DNA of 64,000 bases from Microvirga terrae. Its GTDB lineage: Bacteria > Pseudomonadota > Alphaproteobacteria > Rhizobiales > Beijerinckiaceae. Positions 18,963-28,895 of the stretch are shown piece after piece (the stretch's first letter is position 1; each line of letters opens with the position of its first letter). The stretch lies in assembly GCF_013307435.2 (NCBI RefSeq), contig NZ_CP102845.1:1550001-1614000 (forward strand), in the 5' to 3' direction. Both the position numbers and the translations under genes were made by a program. A model generated the notes under the pieces. The model saw only the letters and a list, made by a program, of their open reading frames with translations, ran no database searches and was not told where the DNA came from.

Positions 18963-20077
18963 CCGCTCCCCTCATCCTCCTGACCGCCGGCGGAACCGGC
19001 GGTCATCTTTTCCCGGCCGAAGCGCTCGCCAATGCCCTGAAGGCCTCAGGGGCCAAAGTGGCGCTCGCCACCGACAAGCGCGCCAACGCCTATGCGGGCT
19101 CGTTCCCGGCCGACGAGATCGTTGAGATCCCGTCCGCCACGCCCTCCGGCCGTTCGGTGCCGCAGATGGCCAAGGCGGCGCTGCTCCTCGGACGGGGGAC
19201 GATCAAGGCCGCCTCCCTCATCCGTCACATGAAACCGGCCGTCGTGGTCGGCTTCGGCGGCTATCCCACGGTGCCGCCGGTTCTCGCCGCGTCGTTCCTC
19301 AGGGTCCCGACGGTGATCCACGAGGCGAACGGCGTCATGGGACGCGCCAACCGGCTGCTTGCCCGCCGCGCCGGCGTGATCGCCACGGGCTTCGCCGCCA
19401 TCAAGGGCATTCCGGCGAACGTGCCGGGCAAGGTCATCCATACGGGGAACCCGATCCGTCCCGCGGTGCTGGAGGCGGCGAAACACCCCTATGCGAGCCT
19501 GGAGCCCGACGGGAAGCTCCGTCTCCTCGTGGTGGGCGGCAGCCAGGGCGCACGGGTGATGAGCGACGTGGTGCCCCCGGCCATCGAGCGCCTGCCGCCG
19601 GATCTGCGGGCGCGCCTCGTGGTCACCCAGCAGGCGCGGGGCGAGGACCTGGAGCGGGTCCGGGCACATTACCGCAATCTGGGTGTGGAATTCGACGCGG
19701 AGCCCTTCTTCAAGGACCTGCCCCATCGTCTGGCGCAGGCCGGTCTGGTCGTCTCGCGCTCGGGCGCCTCGACCGTGGCGGAACTCGCCGTGATCGGCCG
19801 GCCCTCCATCCTCGTGCCCTTGCCGGGCTCCCTCGATCAGGACCAGGCGGCCAACGCCAAAACCCTCGGAGATCTGGGCGCTGCCATCGTTTGTCCGCAA
19901 TCCGACTTCACCCCTGAGCGGCTGGCGAACGAAATTCAGCTCATTTTTCAAGAGCCTGACCGCTTGACCAAAGCCGCCGCCGCTGCACATAGCGCCAGAA
20001 TCACCGATGCGGCGGAGCGTCTTGCTCAGGCCGTTCTCACTCTCATTGCATCGAACAATAACGGAAAAACCTCATGA
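18959..20077 (+). CDS. murG: UDP-GlcNAc:lipid I GlcNAc transferase
   Basis: 372 residues from the ATG at 18959 overlapping ftsW. GT-B fold glycosyltransferase: N-terminal glycine-rich loop [43 protein letters not shown], and the C-terminal donor-site blocks [15 protein letters not shown] and [25 protein letters not shown]. It converts lipid I to lipid II at the inner membrane face. ATGA overlap with murC. Confidence 0.97.
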   Translation: MTAPLILLTAGGTGGHLFPAEALANALKASGAKVALATDKRANAYAGSFPADEIVEIPSATPSGRSVPQMAKAALLLGRGTIKAASLIRHMKPAVVVGFGGYPTVPPVLAASFLRVPTVIHEANGVMGRANRLLARRAGVIATGFAAIKGIPANVPGKVIHTGNPIRPAVLEAAKHPYASLEPDGKLRLLVVGGSQGARVMSDVVPPAIERLPPDLRARLVVTQQARGEDLERVRAHYRNLGVEFDAEPFFKDLPHRLAQAGLVVSRSGASTVAELAVIGRPSILVPLPGSLDQDQAANAKTLGDLGAAIVCPQSDFTPERLANEIQLIFQEPDRLTKAAAAAHSARITDAAERLAQAVLTLIASNNNGKTS

Positions 20078-21489
20078 AACTGCCGCCGAAGCTGGGTCCC
20101 ATTCATTTCATCGGTATCGGCGGCATCGGCATGTCGGGCATCGCCGAGGTCATGCACAATCTGGGCTACACGGTGCAGGGCTCGGACGCCGCCGACAACT
20201 ACAACGTGAAGCGCCTGAGCGATAAGGGCATCAAGACCTTCATCGGCCACAAGGCGGAGAACGTGGAGGAGGCGGAGATCGTCGTGGTGTCGACCGCGAT
20301 CAAGCGGGACAACCCGGAGCTGATCGTCGCCCGCGAGAAGCGCCTGCCGGTCGTCCGCCGCGCCGAAATGCTCGCCGAGCTCATGCGCTTCAAGTCCTGC
20401 GTGGCGGTGGCCGGCACCCATGGCAAGACCACCACCACGTCGCTTGTCGCCACGCTCCTCGATGCGGGCGGGCTCGATCCGACGGTGATCAACGGCGGCA
20501 TCATCAACGCCTACGGGACCAATGCCCGCATGGGCGACGGCCAGTGGATGGTGGTGGAGGCCGACGAGTCCGACGGCACGTTCCTGAAGCTGCCGGCCGA
20601 CGTGGCCATCGTGACCAACATCGACGCCGAGCATCTCGACCATTTCGGCACCTTCGACGCGATCAAGGAGTCCTTCCATTCCTTCATCAACTCGATCCCG
20701 TTCTACGGCTTCGCCGTGATGTGCATCGATCATCCCACCGTGCAGGACCTCGTGGGGCGCATCGAGGACCGCCGCATCATCACCTATGGCGAGAACCCGC
20801 AGGCCGACGTGCGCCTGATGGACGTGGATTCGCGTGGCGGGCAGAACCGCTTCCGCGTCATGATCCGCGACCGGCGTCCGGGCTTCCGTCTCGAGCTCGA
20901 GGACCTCGTCCTGCCGATGCCCGGCGCGCACAACGCGCTCAACGCCACGGCGGCGATCGCCGTCGCGCACGAGCTCGGCGTCACGCCGGATGCGATTCGC
21001 AAGGCGCTCGGCGGGTTCGGCGGCGTGAAGCGCCGCTTCACCCGCACGGGCGACTGGAACGGCGTCACCGTGTTCGACGATTACGGTCACCATCCCATCG
21101 AGATCGCCGCGGTGCTGAAGGCCGCGCGCGCCTCCACGGACGGCCAGGTGATCGCCGTGGTGCAGCCGCACCGCTACACGCGGCTGTCGGCCCTCTTCGA
21201 TCAGTTCTGCACGTGCTTCAACGATGCGGACGCGGTCATCGTCGCGCCGGTCTATGCGGCGGGCGAGCAGCCGATCCCGGGCGCCGACCGCGACAGCCTC
21301 GTGTCGGGCCTCAAGGCCCGCGGCCACCGCAACGTGATGGCGCTGGAGCGAACGGAAGATCTCGCGAGTCTCGTGAAGGGCATCGCGAAGCCGGGCGATT
21401 ACGTGATCTGCCTCGGGGCCGGCAACATCACCCAATGGGCCTATGCGCTGCCGGGCGAGCTCGAGCACCTGGGCGAGAAGGCGGCGTGA
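20074..21489 (+). CDS. murC: UDP-MurNAc:L-alanine ligase
   Basis: 471 residues with [21 protein letters not shown] at the N-terminus, P-loop [20 protein letters not shown], and [15 protein letters not shown] followed by QPHRYTR. It adds the first stem-peptide residue to UDP-MurNAc. It overlaps murG by 4 bp and shares one base with the murB ATG (TGATG). Confidence 0.97.
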   Translation: MKLPPKLGPIHFIGIGGIGMSGIAEVMHNLGYTVQGSDAADNYNVKRLSDKGIKTFIGHKAENVEEAEIVVVSTAIKRDNPELIVAREKRLPVVRRAEMLAELMRFKSCVAVAGTHGKTTTTSLVATLLDAGGLDPTVINGGIINAYGTNARMGDGQWMVVEADESDGTFLKLPADVAIVTNIDAEHLDHFGTFDAIKESFHSFINSIPFYGFAVMCIDHPTVQDLVGRIEDRRIITYGENPQADVRLMDVDSRGGQNRFRVMIRDRRPGFRLELEDLVLPMPGAHNALNATAAIAVAHELGVTPDAIRKALGGFGGVKRRFTRTGDWNGVTVFDDYGHHPIEIAAVLKAARASTDGQVIAVVQPHRYTRLSALFDQFCTCFNDADAVIVAPVYAAGEQPIPGADRDSLVSGLKARGHRNVMALERTEDLASLVKGIAKPGDYVICLGAGNITQWAYALPGELEHLGEKAA

Positions 21490-22409
21490 TGTTTGCGGAC
21501 ATCGTTCCCGACCTGAAGGCCCGCATGCCGGAGCTGCGCGGCAAGCTGGAGACGAACGCGCCAGCCGCGCCGCTGTCCTGGTTCCGCACGGGCGGCCCGG
21601 CTCAGGTGCTGTTCACCCCGGTCGACACGGACGATCTCGCGTATTTCCTGCGCCGGCTCGACCGCAGCGTGCCGGTTCTCGTGGTCGGCCTCGGCTCGAA
21701 CCTCCTCGTCCGCGACGGCGGCTGGGAGGGCGTCATGATCCGCCTGGGCAAGGGCTTCGCCGAAGTGTCGGTGGAGGCCGGACATCGGGTCCGCGCCGGC
21801 GCCGGCGCCCCCGACGTGAAGGTCGCGCGCGCGGCGGCGGAAGCCGGCATCGCGGGCCTGTCCTTCCTGCGCGGCATCCCGGGCGCCGTCGGCGGTGCGC
21901 TGCGCATGAACGGCGGCGCCTACGGGGGCGAGACGAAGGACGTGCTCGTCGAGGCGAAGGGCGTCACGCGGACCGGCGAGGCGGTGAGCTTCACCAACGC
22001 GCAGATGGGCTTCACCTATCGCCATTCGAGCGTGCCGGACGACGTGATCTTCACCGAGGCGCTGTTCGAGGGCCGCCCGGGCAATCCGGACGAGATCCTG
22101 GCCGAGATGAACGCCATCACCGAGGCGCGCTCCTCGACCCAGCCGGTCAACACCCGCACGGGCGGCTCGACCTTCAAGAACCCTCCCGGCCGCAAGGCGT
22201 GGGAGCTGGTGGACGCGGCGGGCTGCCGCGGGCTCCGCATCGGCGACGCCCAGGTGTCGGAGATGCACTGCAACTTCCTGATCAATCACGGCTCCGCCAC
22301 GGCGGCCGAGATCGAGGGGCTGGGCGAAGAGGTGCGCCGTCGCGTCCGCGAAACGTCGGGCGTCGAGCTCGAATGGGAAATCAAGCGGGTCGGCATCGCG
22401 AAGGCCTGA
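21489..22409 (+). CDS. murB: UDP-N-acetylenolpyruvylglucosamine reductase
   Basis: 306 residues from the ATG at 21489, which shares its A with the murC stop. FAD-binding fold with [25 protein letters not shown], and [20 protein letters not shown]. The C-terminal part contains the active-site serine region STFKNP. It is the short type I/II class without a tyrosine-loop insert as far as I can tell. It reduces the enolpyruvyl group to lactyl, giving UDP-MurNAc. A 54-bp gap to ddl follows. Confidence 0.96.
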   Translation: MFADIVPDLKARMPELRGKLETNAPAAPLSWFRTGGPAQVLFTPVDTDDLAYFLRRLDRSVPVLVVGLGSNLLVRDGGWEGVMIRLGKGFAEVSVEAGHRVRAGAGAPDVKVARAAAEAGIAGLSFLRGIPGAVGGALRMNGGAYGGETKDVLVEAKGVTRTGEAVSFTNAQMGFTYRHSSVPDDVIFTEALFEGRPGNPDEILAEMNAITEARSSTQPVNTRTGGSTFKNPPGRKAWELVDAAGCRGLRIGDAQVSEMHCNFLINHGSATAAEIEGLGEEVRRRVRETSGVELEWEIKRVGIAKA

Positions 22410-22463
22410 TTCGAATCACTTTTCAATTCCCGGTGTCGCCGGGGCGCATGACGGGAGAGATCC

Positions 22464-23387
22464 ATGGCGAAGCACGTTGCCGTCCTCTATGGCGGCTGGT
22501 CGGCGGAGCGCGAGGTGAGCCTGAACTCCGGCCGGGCCTGCTGCAGGGCCCTCGAGGGGCAGGGCTACAAGGTCACCCCCATCGACGTGCAGCCCGACAT
22601 CGCCACCGTTCTCCAGGCCGTTGCGCCTGACGTGGTGTTCAACGCTCTCCATGGGCGCGTGGGCGAGGACGGAACCATCCAAGGTCTGCTCGAAATCTTA
22701 AGGATTCCCTATACCCATTCCGGTGTTCTCGCCTCGGCGCTCGCCATGCAGAAGGACAAGGCCAAAATGGTCATGGCGGCCGCCGGCGTGTCGGTGCCCA
22801 AGGGGAAAGTCGTTAACCGCCTCGAGGCGGCGAAAAGCCACGTCCTGCCGGCGCCCTACGTGGTCAAACCGATCAGCGAGGGCTCGTCGGTGGGCGTCAT
22901 CATCGTCCGCGAGGACCGCTCCCATCCGCCCCAGGAGCTGACCCGGGACGATTGGGCCTTCGGCGAGCAAGTCCTTGTGGAATCATATGTTGCGGGCCGG
23001 GAACTGACCTGCGCGGTCATGGGCGACAGGGCGCTTGGGGTCATCGACATCCAGCCCGCCACCGGGGTCTTCTACGATTACGATGCGAAATATGTGAAGG
23101 GGGGCTCCATTCACGTCCTCCCGGCAGAAATTAAACCGAATATTTACCAAAAGGTCCAAGAGTTGGCGTTAACGGCGCATCAAGCGCTCGGCTGTCGGGG
23201 AATCAGCCGCGCCGACTTGCGGTACGACGACACTCCTGGGGGAACCGGGGAACTCGTCGTTCTTGAAGTCAACACGCAACCCGGCATGACCGAGACGAGC
23301 TTGGTGCCAGAACTGGCAGCCCACGCGGGCTATTCGTTTGGCGAGCTTGTGCAATGGATGGTGGAGGACGCTACCTGCAACCGATGA
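22464..23387 (+). CDS. ddl: D-alanine-D-alanine ligase
   Basis: 307 residues, ATP-grasp fold: N-terminal VAVLYGGWSAEREVSLNSG, the NALHGRVGEDGTIQGLLE block, PYVVKPISEGSSVGV with the ATP lysine, and the metal-binding end EVNTQPGMTETSLVPELA. It makes the D-Ala-D-Ala used by murF. GGGAGA before the ATG at 22464 is a good ribosome site. Base composition near 23100-23250 is more A/T-rich than its neighbours. The stop overlaps the ftsQ ATG. Confidence 0.96.
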   Translation: MAKHVAVLYGGWSAEREVSLNSGRACCRALEGQGYKVTPIDVQPDIATVLQAVAPDVVFNALHGRVGEDGTIQGLLEILRIPYTHSGVLASALAMQKDKAKMVMAAAGVSVPKGKVVNRLEAAKSHVLPAPYVVKPISEGSSVGVIIVREDRSHPPQELTRDDWAFGEQVLVESYVAGRELTCAVMGDRALGVIDIQPATGVFYDYDAKYVKGGSIHVLPAEIKPNIYQKVQELALTAHQALGCRGISRADLRYDDTPGGTGELVVLEVNTQPGMTETSLVPELAAHAGYSFGELVQWMVEDATCNR

Positions 23388-24343
23388 CGGCCTACCCGGC
23401 CGGATTCGCCGTTGCGCGCCCTGCCTCCGCGGGGCGGGGGGCAGGGGCCTCCCCGGTTGGGAAGCCCCTGCGGATCACAAAGCTTTTCGGTTCTTCGCGC
23501 AGCGTCCGCCGGCGCTCGGTGGGTCGTCCCCTCGAACAGCGCCTTCCGCGCTTTCTCGGAAGCGGCCTGGCGCTCGGATTCTTCGCCACCGTGGTCGGAT
23601 TCGGGCTCTGGCAGGGCGGTCACATCGACGGCTTCATCCGCGCCTACGGCGAGCCGCATCACGCCCTCGCGCGCGCTGTCGGTCTCGGCCTCGATCAGGT
23701 GACGATCTCCGGCATCTCGCAGATGAGTGAGACCGAGGTCCTGGCCGCGGCGGGCATCAATGCCAAGCAGTCGCTGGCCTTTCTCGACGTGAATGGTCTG
23801 CGCGAGCGCCTGGAGCGCGTTCCGATGGTCAAGTCGGCCACGGTGCGCAAGCTCTATCCGAACGAACTGGTCATCACGCTCACCGAGCGCGAGGCGCACG
23901 GGATCTGGCAGAACAACGGCGAGTTGTTCGTGATCGCGGCGGACGGCACCGTGATCGACCTGATGCAGGACGAGCGCTACCTCGACCTTCCGTTCGTGGT
24001 CGGCGAGGGCGCCAACTCCCGCAGCAAGGAATATCTCGCGCTCCTCGAGGCCGCGGGTCCGCTCAAGGGCCGCATCCGTGCGGGCACCCTCGTGGCCGGG
24101 CGGCGCTGGACGCTCAAGATGGACAACGGCATGGACGTGCGCCTGCCGGAGCTGAAGGCCGCCGACGCGCTGGCCCGGCTCGTGAAGCTCGAGAACGAGC
24201 AGAAGATTCTGGAGAAGGACGTTCTGGCGATCGATCTGCGCATGGCGGATCGCGTCGTCGTCCGGTTGACGGAAGAGGCAGCCCTGGCCCGCGCCGAGGC
24301 GCTCAAGAAAAAACCAATGCGCGGCAAGGGGGTCGATACATGA
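23384..24343 (+). CDS. ftsQ: Cell division protein FtsQ
   Basis: 319 residues from the ATG at 23384 overlapping ddl (ATGA); another in-frame ATG lies 30 bp upstream. Layout: a basic cytoplasmic region with an RSVRRRSVGR stretch, one membrane span near residues 58-78 (FLGSGLALGFFATVVGFGLW), a POTRA domain (VTISGISQMSETEVLAAAGI), and the FtsQ beta domain (VKSATVRKLYPNELVITLTEREAHGIW). FtsQ links FtsA/FtsZ with FtsL/FtsB in the divisome. Overlaps ftsA by ATGA. Confidence 0.94.
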   Translation: MTAYPAGFAVARPASAGRGAGASPVGKPLRITKLFGSSRSVRRRSVGRPLEQRLPRFLGSGLALGFFATVVGFGLWQGGHIDGFIRAYGEPHHALARAVGLGLDQVTISGISQMSETEVLAAAGINAKQSLAFLDVNGLRERLERVPMVKSATVRKLYPNELVITLTEREAHGIWQNNGELFVIAADGTVIDLMQDERYLDLPFVVGEGANSRSKEYLALLEAAGPLKGRIRAGTLVAGRRWTLKMDNGMDVRLPELKAADALARLVKLENEQKILEKDVLAIDLRMADRVVVRLTEEAALARAEALKKKPMRGKGVDT

Positions 24344-25662
24344 GTCTCTCGGGTCACGGTTTGACGCCACGCTTGAAGCCGCTGTCGGCGCGCAAGAGCG
24401 CCATCCTGTCGGTCCTGGACGTGGGCACGAGCAAGGTCGTCTGCGTGGTGGCGGAACTGAAGCCGGCCGACGAGGTCGAATCCCTGCGCAGCCGCACCCA
24501 CGTGGCGCGCATCCTCGGCATCGGCCATCAACGGTCCACGGGCCTCAAGGGCGGCGTGGTCGTCGATCTCGAAGCGGCCGAATCCGCGATCCGTCAGGCG
24601 GTCCATGCCGCCGAGCGGATGGCGAAGGTCGAGATTCAGTCGGTGATCGTCAACCTCACCGGCGGGCGTCTGGCGTCGGAGCATTTCGAGGCGCACATTC
24701 CCGTGCGCGGCGCCGTCGGCTCCGGGGACGTTCACCGCGTTCTCGATGCGGCTTCGAGCTACGATCTGCGCCGCGGCCGGACTGTTCTGCACGCTCTGCC
24801 CACCGGCTTCTCGCTCGACCAGCAGCACCACATCGTCGATCCCGCCGGCATGATCGGCGAGCGCCTCGGTGCGGACCTGCACGTGGTCACGTCGGAGGCT
24901 GCGGCGGCGCGCAACCTGATGCTTGCCGTCGAACGCTGCCATCTCGGCGTCGAAGCCGTGATCGCGACGCCCTACGCGGCCGGGCTCTCGGCGCTCGTCG
25001 ACGACGAAGCCGACATGGGCTGCGCCGTGGTCGACATGGGCGGCGGCACCACGAGCGTCGGCATCTTCTCCAACGGGCATCTGGTCCATACCGATGCCAT
25101 CGCGGTCGGCGGTCATCACGTGACCATGGACATCGCGCGCGGTCTCACGACCCGCGTGTCCGCCGCCGAACGGCTCAAGACTCTCTACGGCTCCGCCATC
25201 ACGTCGAGCGCGGATGACCGGGACATGATCGCGGTGCCGCAGGTCGATGAGGACGAACGGGACGTTCCGAATCATCTGCCGAAATCGCACCTCGTTCGCA
25301 TCATCAAGCCGCGGGTCGAGGAAGTTCTCGAACTCGTGCGCGACCGGTTGAAAGGTGCGGGCTTCGCGGCCCAGGCCGGACGGCGGGTCGTGCTGACGGG
25401 CGGCGCAAGCCAGCTCGTCGGGCTGCCGGAAACGGCGCGCCGCATCTTGCAGGGCCAGGTTCGTGTCGGGCGTCCGCTCGGCATCAAGGGTCTGCCTGAA
25501 GCGGCAAAGGGCCCCGCCTTTTCGGCGGTGGTCGGCCTCCTGGTTTATCCGCAGGTGGCACACATCGAGTATTTCGAGCCGCGGTCCAGCGGCTTGTTTC
25601 AGAGTACGGGAACCGACGGCTACTTCTCGCGAGTGGGCCGGTGGATTCGCGAGAGTTTTTAA
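24340..25662 (+). CDS. ftsA: Cell division protein FtsA
   Basis: 440 residues of the actin-like ATPase family. Seen: the phosphate-1 loop LDVGTSKVVCVVAEL, the 1C domain, phosphate-2 VVDMGGGTTSVGIFSNG, and VLTGGASQLVGL. The last residues (GYFSRVGRWIRESF) form the amphipathic membrane-targeting helix. FtsA tethers FtsZ polymers to the membrane and recruits later divisome proteins. It ends 105 bp before ftsZ, leaving room for a separate ftsZ promoter. Confidence 0.96.
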   Translation: MSLSGHGLTPRLKPLSARKSAILSVLDVGTSKVVCVVAELKPADEVESLRSRTHVARILGIGHQRSTGLKGGVVVDLEAAESAIRQAVHAAERMAKVEIQSVIVNLTGGRLASEHFEAHIPVRGAVGSGDVHRVLDAASSYDLRRGRTVLHALPTGFSLDQQHHIVDPAGMIGERLGADLHVVTSEAAAARNLMLAVERCHLGVEAVIATPYAAGLSALVDDEADMGCAVVDMGGGTTSVGIFSNGHLVHTDAIAVGGHHVTMDIARGLTTRVSAAERLKTLYGSAITSSADDRDMIAVPQVDEDERDVPNHLPKSHLVRIIKPRVEEVLELVRDRLKGAGFAAQAGRRVVLTGGASQLVGLPETARRILQGQVRVGRPLGIKGLPEAAKGPAFSAVVGLLVYPQVAHIEYFEPRSSGLFQSTGTDGYFSRVGRWIRESF

Positions 25663-25767
25663 GTCGAGTAACGCGTTGGCGCGGCGGGCCATCGTGATGA
25701 GTTCAAGTTAACAAGGGTCAGCGTCCGCCAAACGCTCATCAGTACAAGGCCAGAAGAGGCACAGGTC

Positions 25768-27465
25768 ATGGCTATCAATCAGCAAGCTCCGGACATCCGG
25801 GAACTCAGGCCGCACATCACGGTTTTCGGCGTCGGTGGCGCCGGTGGAAACGCCGTGAACAACATGATTGAATCGGGTCTCGAAGGCGTCGAGTTCGTGG
25901 TGTCGAACACCGACGCTCAGGCTCTGGCCTCCTCCAAGGCGCAGCGCGTGATCCAGATGGGCGTCCAGGTCACCGAGGGCCTCGGGGCCGGCTCTCAGCC
26001 GGAAGTCGGCCGCGCGGCGGCCGAAGAGGTGATCGACGAGATCCGCGATCAGCTCGCCGGTTCGCACATGGTGTTCATCACCGCCGGCATGGGCGGCGGC
26101 ACCGGCACGGGCGCGGCTCCCGTCGTGGCGCGGGCGGCCCGCGAGCTCGGTATACTGACGGTCGGCGTCGTCACGAAGCCGTTCCAGTTTGAAGGCGTGC
26201 GCCGCATGCGTCTGGCGGAAGCCGGAATCAACGAGCTGCAGCAGGCGGTGGACACGCTCATCGTGATCCCGAACCAGAACCTGTTCCGCGTCGCCACCGA
26301 GAAGACGACCTTCGCGGACGCCTTCGCCATGGCCGACCAGGTGCTCTATTCCGGCGTCGCCTGCATCACCGACCTGATGGTGAAGGAAGGCCTCATCAAC
26401 CTCGACTTCGCCGACGTGCGCTCCGTCATGCGCGGCATGGGCAAGGCCATGATGGGCACCGGCGAGGCTTCCGGGGAGAAGCGCGCCATCCGGGCGGCCG
26501 AGGCGGCCATCGCGAACCCGCTCCTCGACGACGTGTCGATGAAGGGCGCGCGCGGCCTGCTCATCTCGATCACGGGCGGCAACGATCTCACCCTCTACGA
26601 GCTCGACGAGGCCGCGACCCGCATCCGCGAGGAAGTGGACCAGGATGCCAACATCATCCTCGGCGCAACCTTCGACGAGAGCCTGGAGGGCATCATCCGC
26701 GTGTCCGTCGTGGCTACCGGCATCGACCATGCCATGCTGGAGAACGGCGGTGATCTGACGGCCACCGAGCAGCGGATCTCCGAGGTGGCCGAGCGCCTGC
26801 GCGCCGAGGCCCGGGCCCGCGCGACGTCCCCTCAAGTCACGCCGACCTTTCGCTCCGCCGCCCAAGCCGAACCGGTGAAGGCGGCTCCGTCCCTGTCCCA
26901 TAGCGTGGCCGCCATGGCCCCGGTCGCCGCGGTCGCTCCCGTGGCCGTCGCCCAGCCGGTCGAACCGGCCCCGCAGCCGGTGATTCGCGACGACGTGGTC
27001 CTCACGCCGGCTCAGCCCCGCCAGGCAGTGGCCTACGAGGCTCCGGCTCCGCAGCAGCCGGTCTATGAGGAGCCGGTAGAGCAGGGAGCGTTCATCCCGC
27101 CCCAGGCAGAGCGCGCCATGCGTCCGGCCCGGATGCCGAGGATCGACGAACTCCCGATGCCGGCCCAGAACCAGATCCGGGCCAGCCGTGGGGAGGAGCC
27201 CTCCCACGAGCACAAGCCGTCCCTGATCCAGCGCCTCGCGACCATCGGCTTCGGCCGCCGCGAGGAGCCCCAGCACGCTCCCGCCGAGCCGCGCCAGGAG
27301 GCCCCACGCCAGCCCATGTCGTCGGTCCATGCCGAGTATGCCCGCCGGCCCGTTCCGCCCCAGGCTCAGCGTCCCGCGCAGGCCCCGATGGCCCAGGCTC
27401 CCCGGGCTCACTCCGAGGACGATCAGCTGGAGATTCCCGCCTTCCTGCGCCGTCAGGCCAACTAA
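25768..27465 (+). CDS. ftsZ: Cell division GTPase FtsZ
   Basis: 565 residues. Tubulin-like GTPase core (about 1-320) with [13 protein letters not shown], the signature [13 protein letters not shown] and the T7 loop [12 protein letters not shown] long variable linker (about 320-550) rich in proline, alanine and glutamine follows, then the conserved C-terminal peptide [10 protein letters not shown] that binds FtsA and other partners. The linker of more than 200 residues is typical of Hyphomicrobiales and Caulobacter relatives. FtsZ forms the Z ring at the division site. The gene is followed by a palindrome and a strong terminator. Confidence 0.98.
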   Translation: MAINQQAPDIRELRPHITVFGVGGAGGNAVNNMIESGLEGVEFVVSNTDAQALASSKAQRVIQMGVQVTEGLGAGSQPEVGRAAAEEVIDEIRDQLAGSHMVFITAGMGGGTGTGAAPVVARAARELGILTVGVVTKPFQFEGVRRMRLAEAGINELQQAVDTLIVIPNQNLFRVATEKTTFADAFAMADQVLYSGVACITDLMVKEGLINLDFADVRSVMRGMGKAMMGTGEASGEKRAIRAAEAAIANPLLDDVSMKGARGLLISITGGNDLTLYELDEAATRIREEVDQDANIILGATFDESLEGIIRVSVVATGIDHAMLENGGDLTATEQRISEVAERLRAEARARATSPQVTPTFRSAAQAEPVKAAPSLSHSVAAMAPVAAVAPVAVAQPVEPAPQPVIRDDVVLTPAQPRQAVAYEAPAPQQPVYEEPVEQGAFIPPQAERAMRPARMPRIDELPMPAQNQIRASRGEEPSHEHKPSLIQRLATIGFGRREEPQHAPAEPRQEAPRQPMSSVHAEYARRPVPPQAQRPAQAPMAQAPRAHSEDDQLEIPAFLRRQAN

Positions 27466-27470
27466 CTTGA

Positions 27471-27487
27471 CCTAACGTAACGTTAGG
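27471..27487. repeat. 17-bp palindrome just after ftsZ
   Basis: CCTAACGTAACGTTAGG has perfect 7-bp arms around TAA. It begins 5 bp after the ftsZ stop and 12 bp before the terminator stem. It could be a weak RNA hairpin at the ftsZ mRNA end or a DNA-binding site; nothing in the sequence decides this. Confidence 0.6.
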
Positions 27488-27498
27488 AATTGTTGCAA

Positions 27499-27535
27499 AA
27501 GGCCCCCAGCCCTGTCCGGCTGGGGGCCTTCTTTG
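27499..27535 (+). terminator. Rho-independent terminator of the division cluster
   Basis: Perfect 13-bp stem AAGGCCCCCAGCC/GGCTGGGGGCCTT with a 6-nt loop, followed by CTTTGTT. It closes the mraZ-ftsZ cluster and isolates it from lpxC. Confidence 0.92.
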
Positions 27536-27551
27536 TTAAAAAATCATTAAC
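27536..27551. promoter_or_regulatory. CtrA-type box upstream of lpxC
   Basis: TTAA-N7-TTAAC, an exact match to the full CtrA consensus known from Caulobacter and used in Hyphomicrobiales. It lies in the ftsZ-lpxC gap directly after the terminator, 207 bp before lpxC. Its A/T-rich setting is expected for such a site but also makes a chance match easier. A 6-bp dyad TTGGGA-GTTA-TCCCAA follows at 27561-27576. Confidence 0.5.
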
Positions 27552-27757
27552 ATCAATGACTTGGGAGTTATCCCAATTGTAACACAAAGTAAGAAAGCGT
27601 GATTTGGCCTAGCCTGGCAGGGGGACTAAGGTGCCCTCACATCAAAGGGGCAGCGCTAATGAGAAGCCTGCCGGTCGGAAGTCACAACGCAGCAAATGCA
27701 GCTTCCCCGGCGAAACAGGCTCAGTTTGGCGACAAGGGTAGTTGAGGTTCAGGAATA

Positions 27758-28702
27758 ATGAAGCAAAGCCAGCAAACCACGCTTCGCGCCGCCGTGACCC
27801 TCGTTGGAACCGGAGTCCATTCCGGGGATGAAGTGAAGATGATCCTTCATCCGGCTGAAGTGAACCATGGCATTGCTTTCCTGCGCACCGGCCTGTCCGG
27901 TGGCCTGGACCGACTGATCGACGCTCGGCATCTGGCGGTGACCGCCACCGAGCTTTGCACGGTGATCGGCGACCGCGACACGGGCGCGGTCGCCACCATC
28001 GAGCATCTGATGGCGGCTCTGTCCGGCCTCGGCATCGACAACGTGCTCGTCGAGATCGACGGGCCGGAGGTTCCGATCCTGGATGGCAGCTCGGCCCCGT
28101 TCATCGATGCGATCGACCAGGTCGGCATCGCGGTTCAGGGCGCGACGCGCCGCTACCTCAAGGTGCTCAAGCCCGTGCGCGTGACGCAGGGCAAAGCCTT
28201 TGCCGAGCTTCTTCCCAACGACCGCGCCTTCCGCCTGGACGTGGAGATCGATTTCCCCACCCCGGTGATCGGCCGCCAGCGCAAGGCCGTCGACCTTTCA
28301 CCCTCGGTCTTCCGCCGCGAGATCTCCCGCGCCCGCACCTTCGGCTTCATGCGGGACGTGGAGAAGCTCTGGAGCGCCGGCTTCGCGCTCGGTGCCTCCC
28401 TGGAGAACACGGTCGCCATCGGCGACGACGGCATCATGAACCCCGAGGGCCTGCGCTACGCGGACGAGTTCGTCCGTCACAAGCTGCTCGACGCGGTCGG
28501 CGACCTGTCCCTGGCCGGACTGCCCCTGCTCGGCACCTACCGGTCCTATTGCGGCGGTCACCGCATGAACTTCTCGGTGCTCGAGGCCCTGTTCTCGAGC
28601 CGCTCCAACTACGCCATCGTGGACGCCGTTCCGCGCCGCGAGACGGGCTATGCCGAGATCGGCAGCATGGCGGCCTCGGTTCTCGCTCCCGAGATGCACT
28701 GA
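27758..28702 (+). CDS. lpxC: UDP-3-O-acyl-N-acetylglucosamine deacetylase
   Basis: 314 residues. Zinc metalloenzyme of lipid A synthesis; zinc ligands are the histidine in IEHLMAAL (about H83), the histidine and aspartate in RHKLLDAVGDL, and the catalytic histidine in GGHRMN. The conserved GVHSG and PVLDGSS-like PILDGSSAPF blocks are present. It performs the committed step in making lipopolysaccharide and shares precursor UDP-GlcNAc with murein synthesis. It follows ftsZ as in most Proteobacteria but sits behind its own upstream region with a CtrA-type box. GGTTCAGGAATA before the ATG serves as ribosome site. Confidence 0.97.
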   Translation: MKQSQQTTLRAAVTLVGTGVHSGDEVKMILHPAEVNHGIAFLRTGLSGGLDRLIDARHLAVTATELCTVIGDRDTGAVATIEHLMAALSGLGIDNVLVEIDGPEVPILDGSSAPFIDAIDQVGIAVQGATRRYLKVLKPVRVTQGKAFAELLPNDRAFRLDVEIDFPTPVIGRQRKAVDLSPSVFRREISRARTFGFMRDVEKLWSAGFALGASLENTVAIGDDGIMNPEGLRYADEFVRHKLLDAVGDLSLAGLPLLGTYRSYCGGHRMNFSVLEALFSSRSNYAIVDAVPRRETGYAEIGSMAASVLAPEMH

Positions 28703-28895
28703 GTCGCCGTCCGGCGGCTCCGTCTCCCTGCTCCAGGCAGCAAGCGCCCATTGGCCGCATGATTTCGTGCAGGCTTTCTTAATTCCTGTTGGGTAAACCA
28801 TCACGTATGGGCTTGGCTCTGGCCCCATGCTTGGGCTAAAGAACGCTCGGTGCATCGTTAAAACATCGGGCACGGTTTTTGGAGGACCGCGAGGC

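Noticed and set aside
25663-25767. CtrA box in the ftsA-ftsZ gap
   Set aside because: TTAA occurs twice but neither has the second half at 7 bp; only a half-site match.
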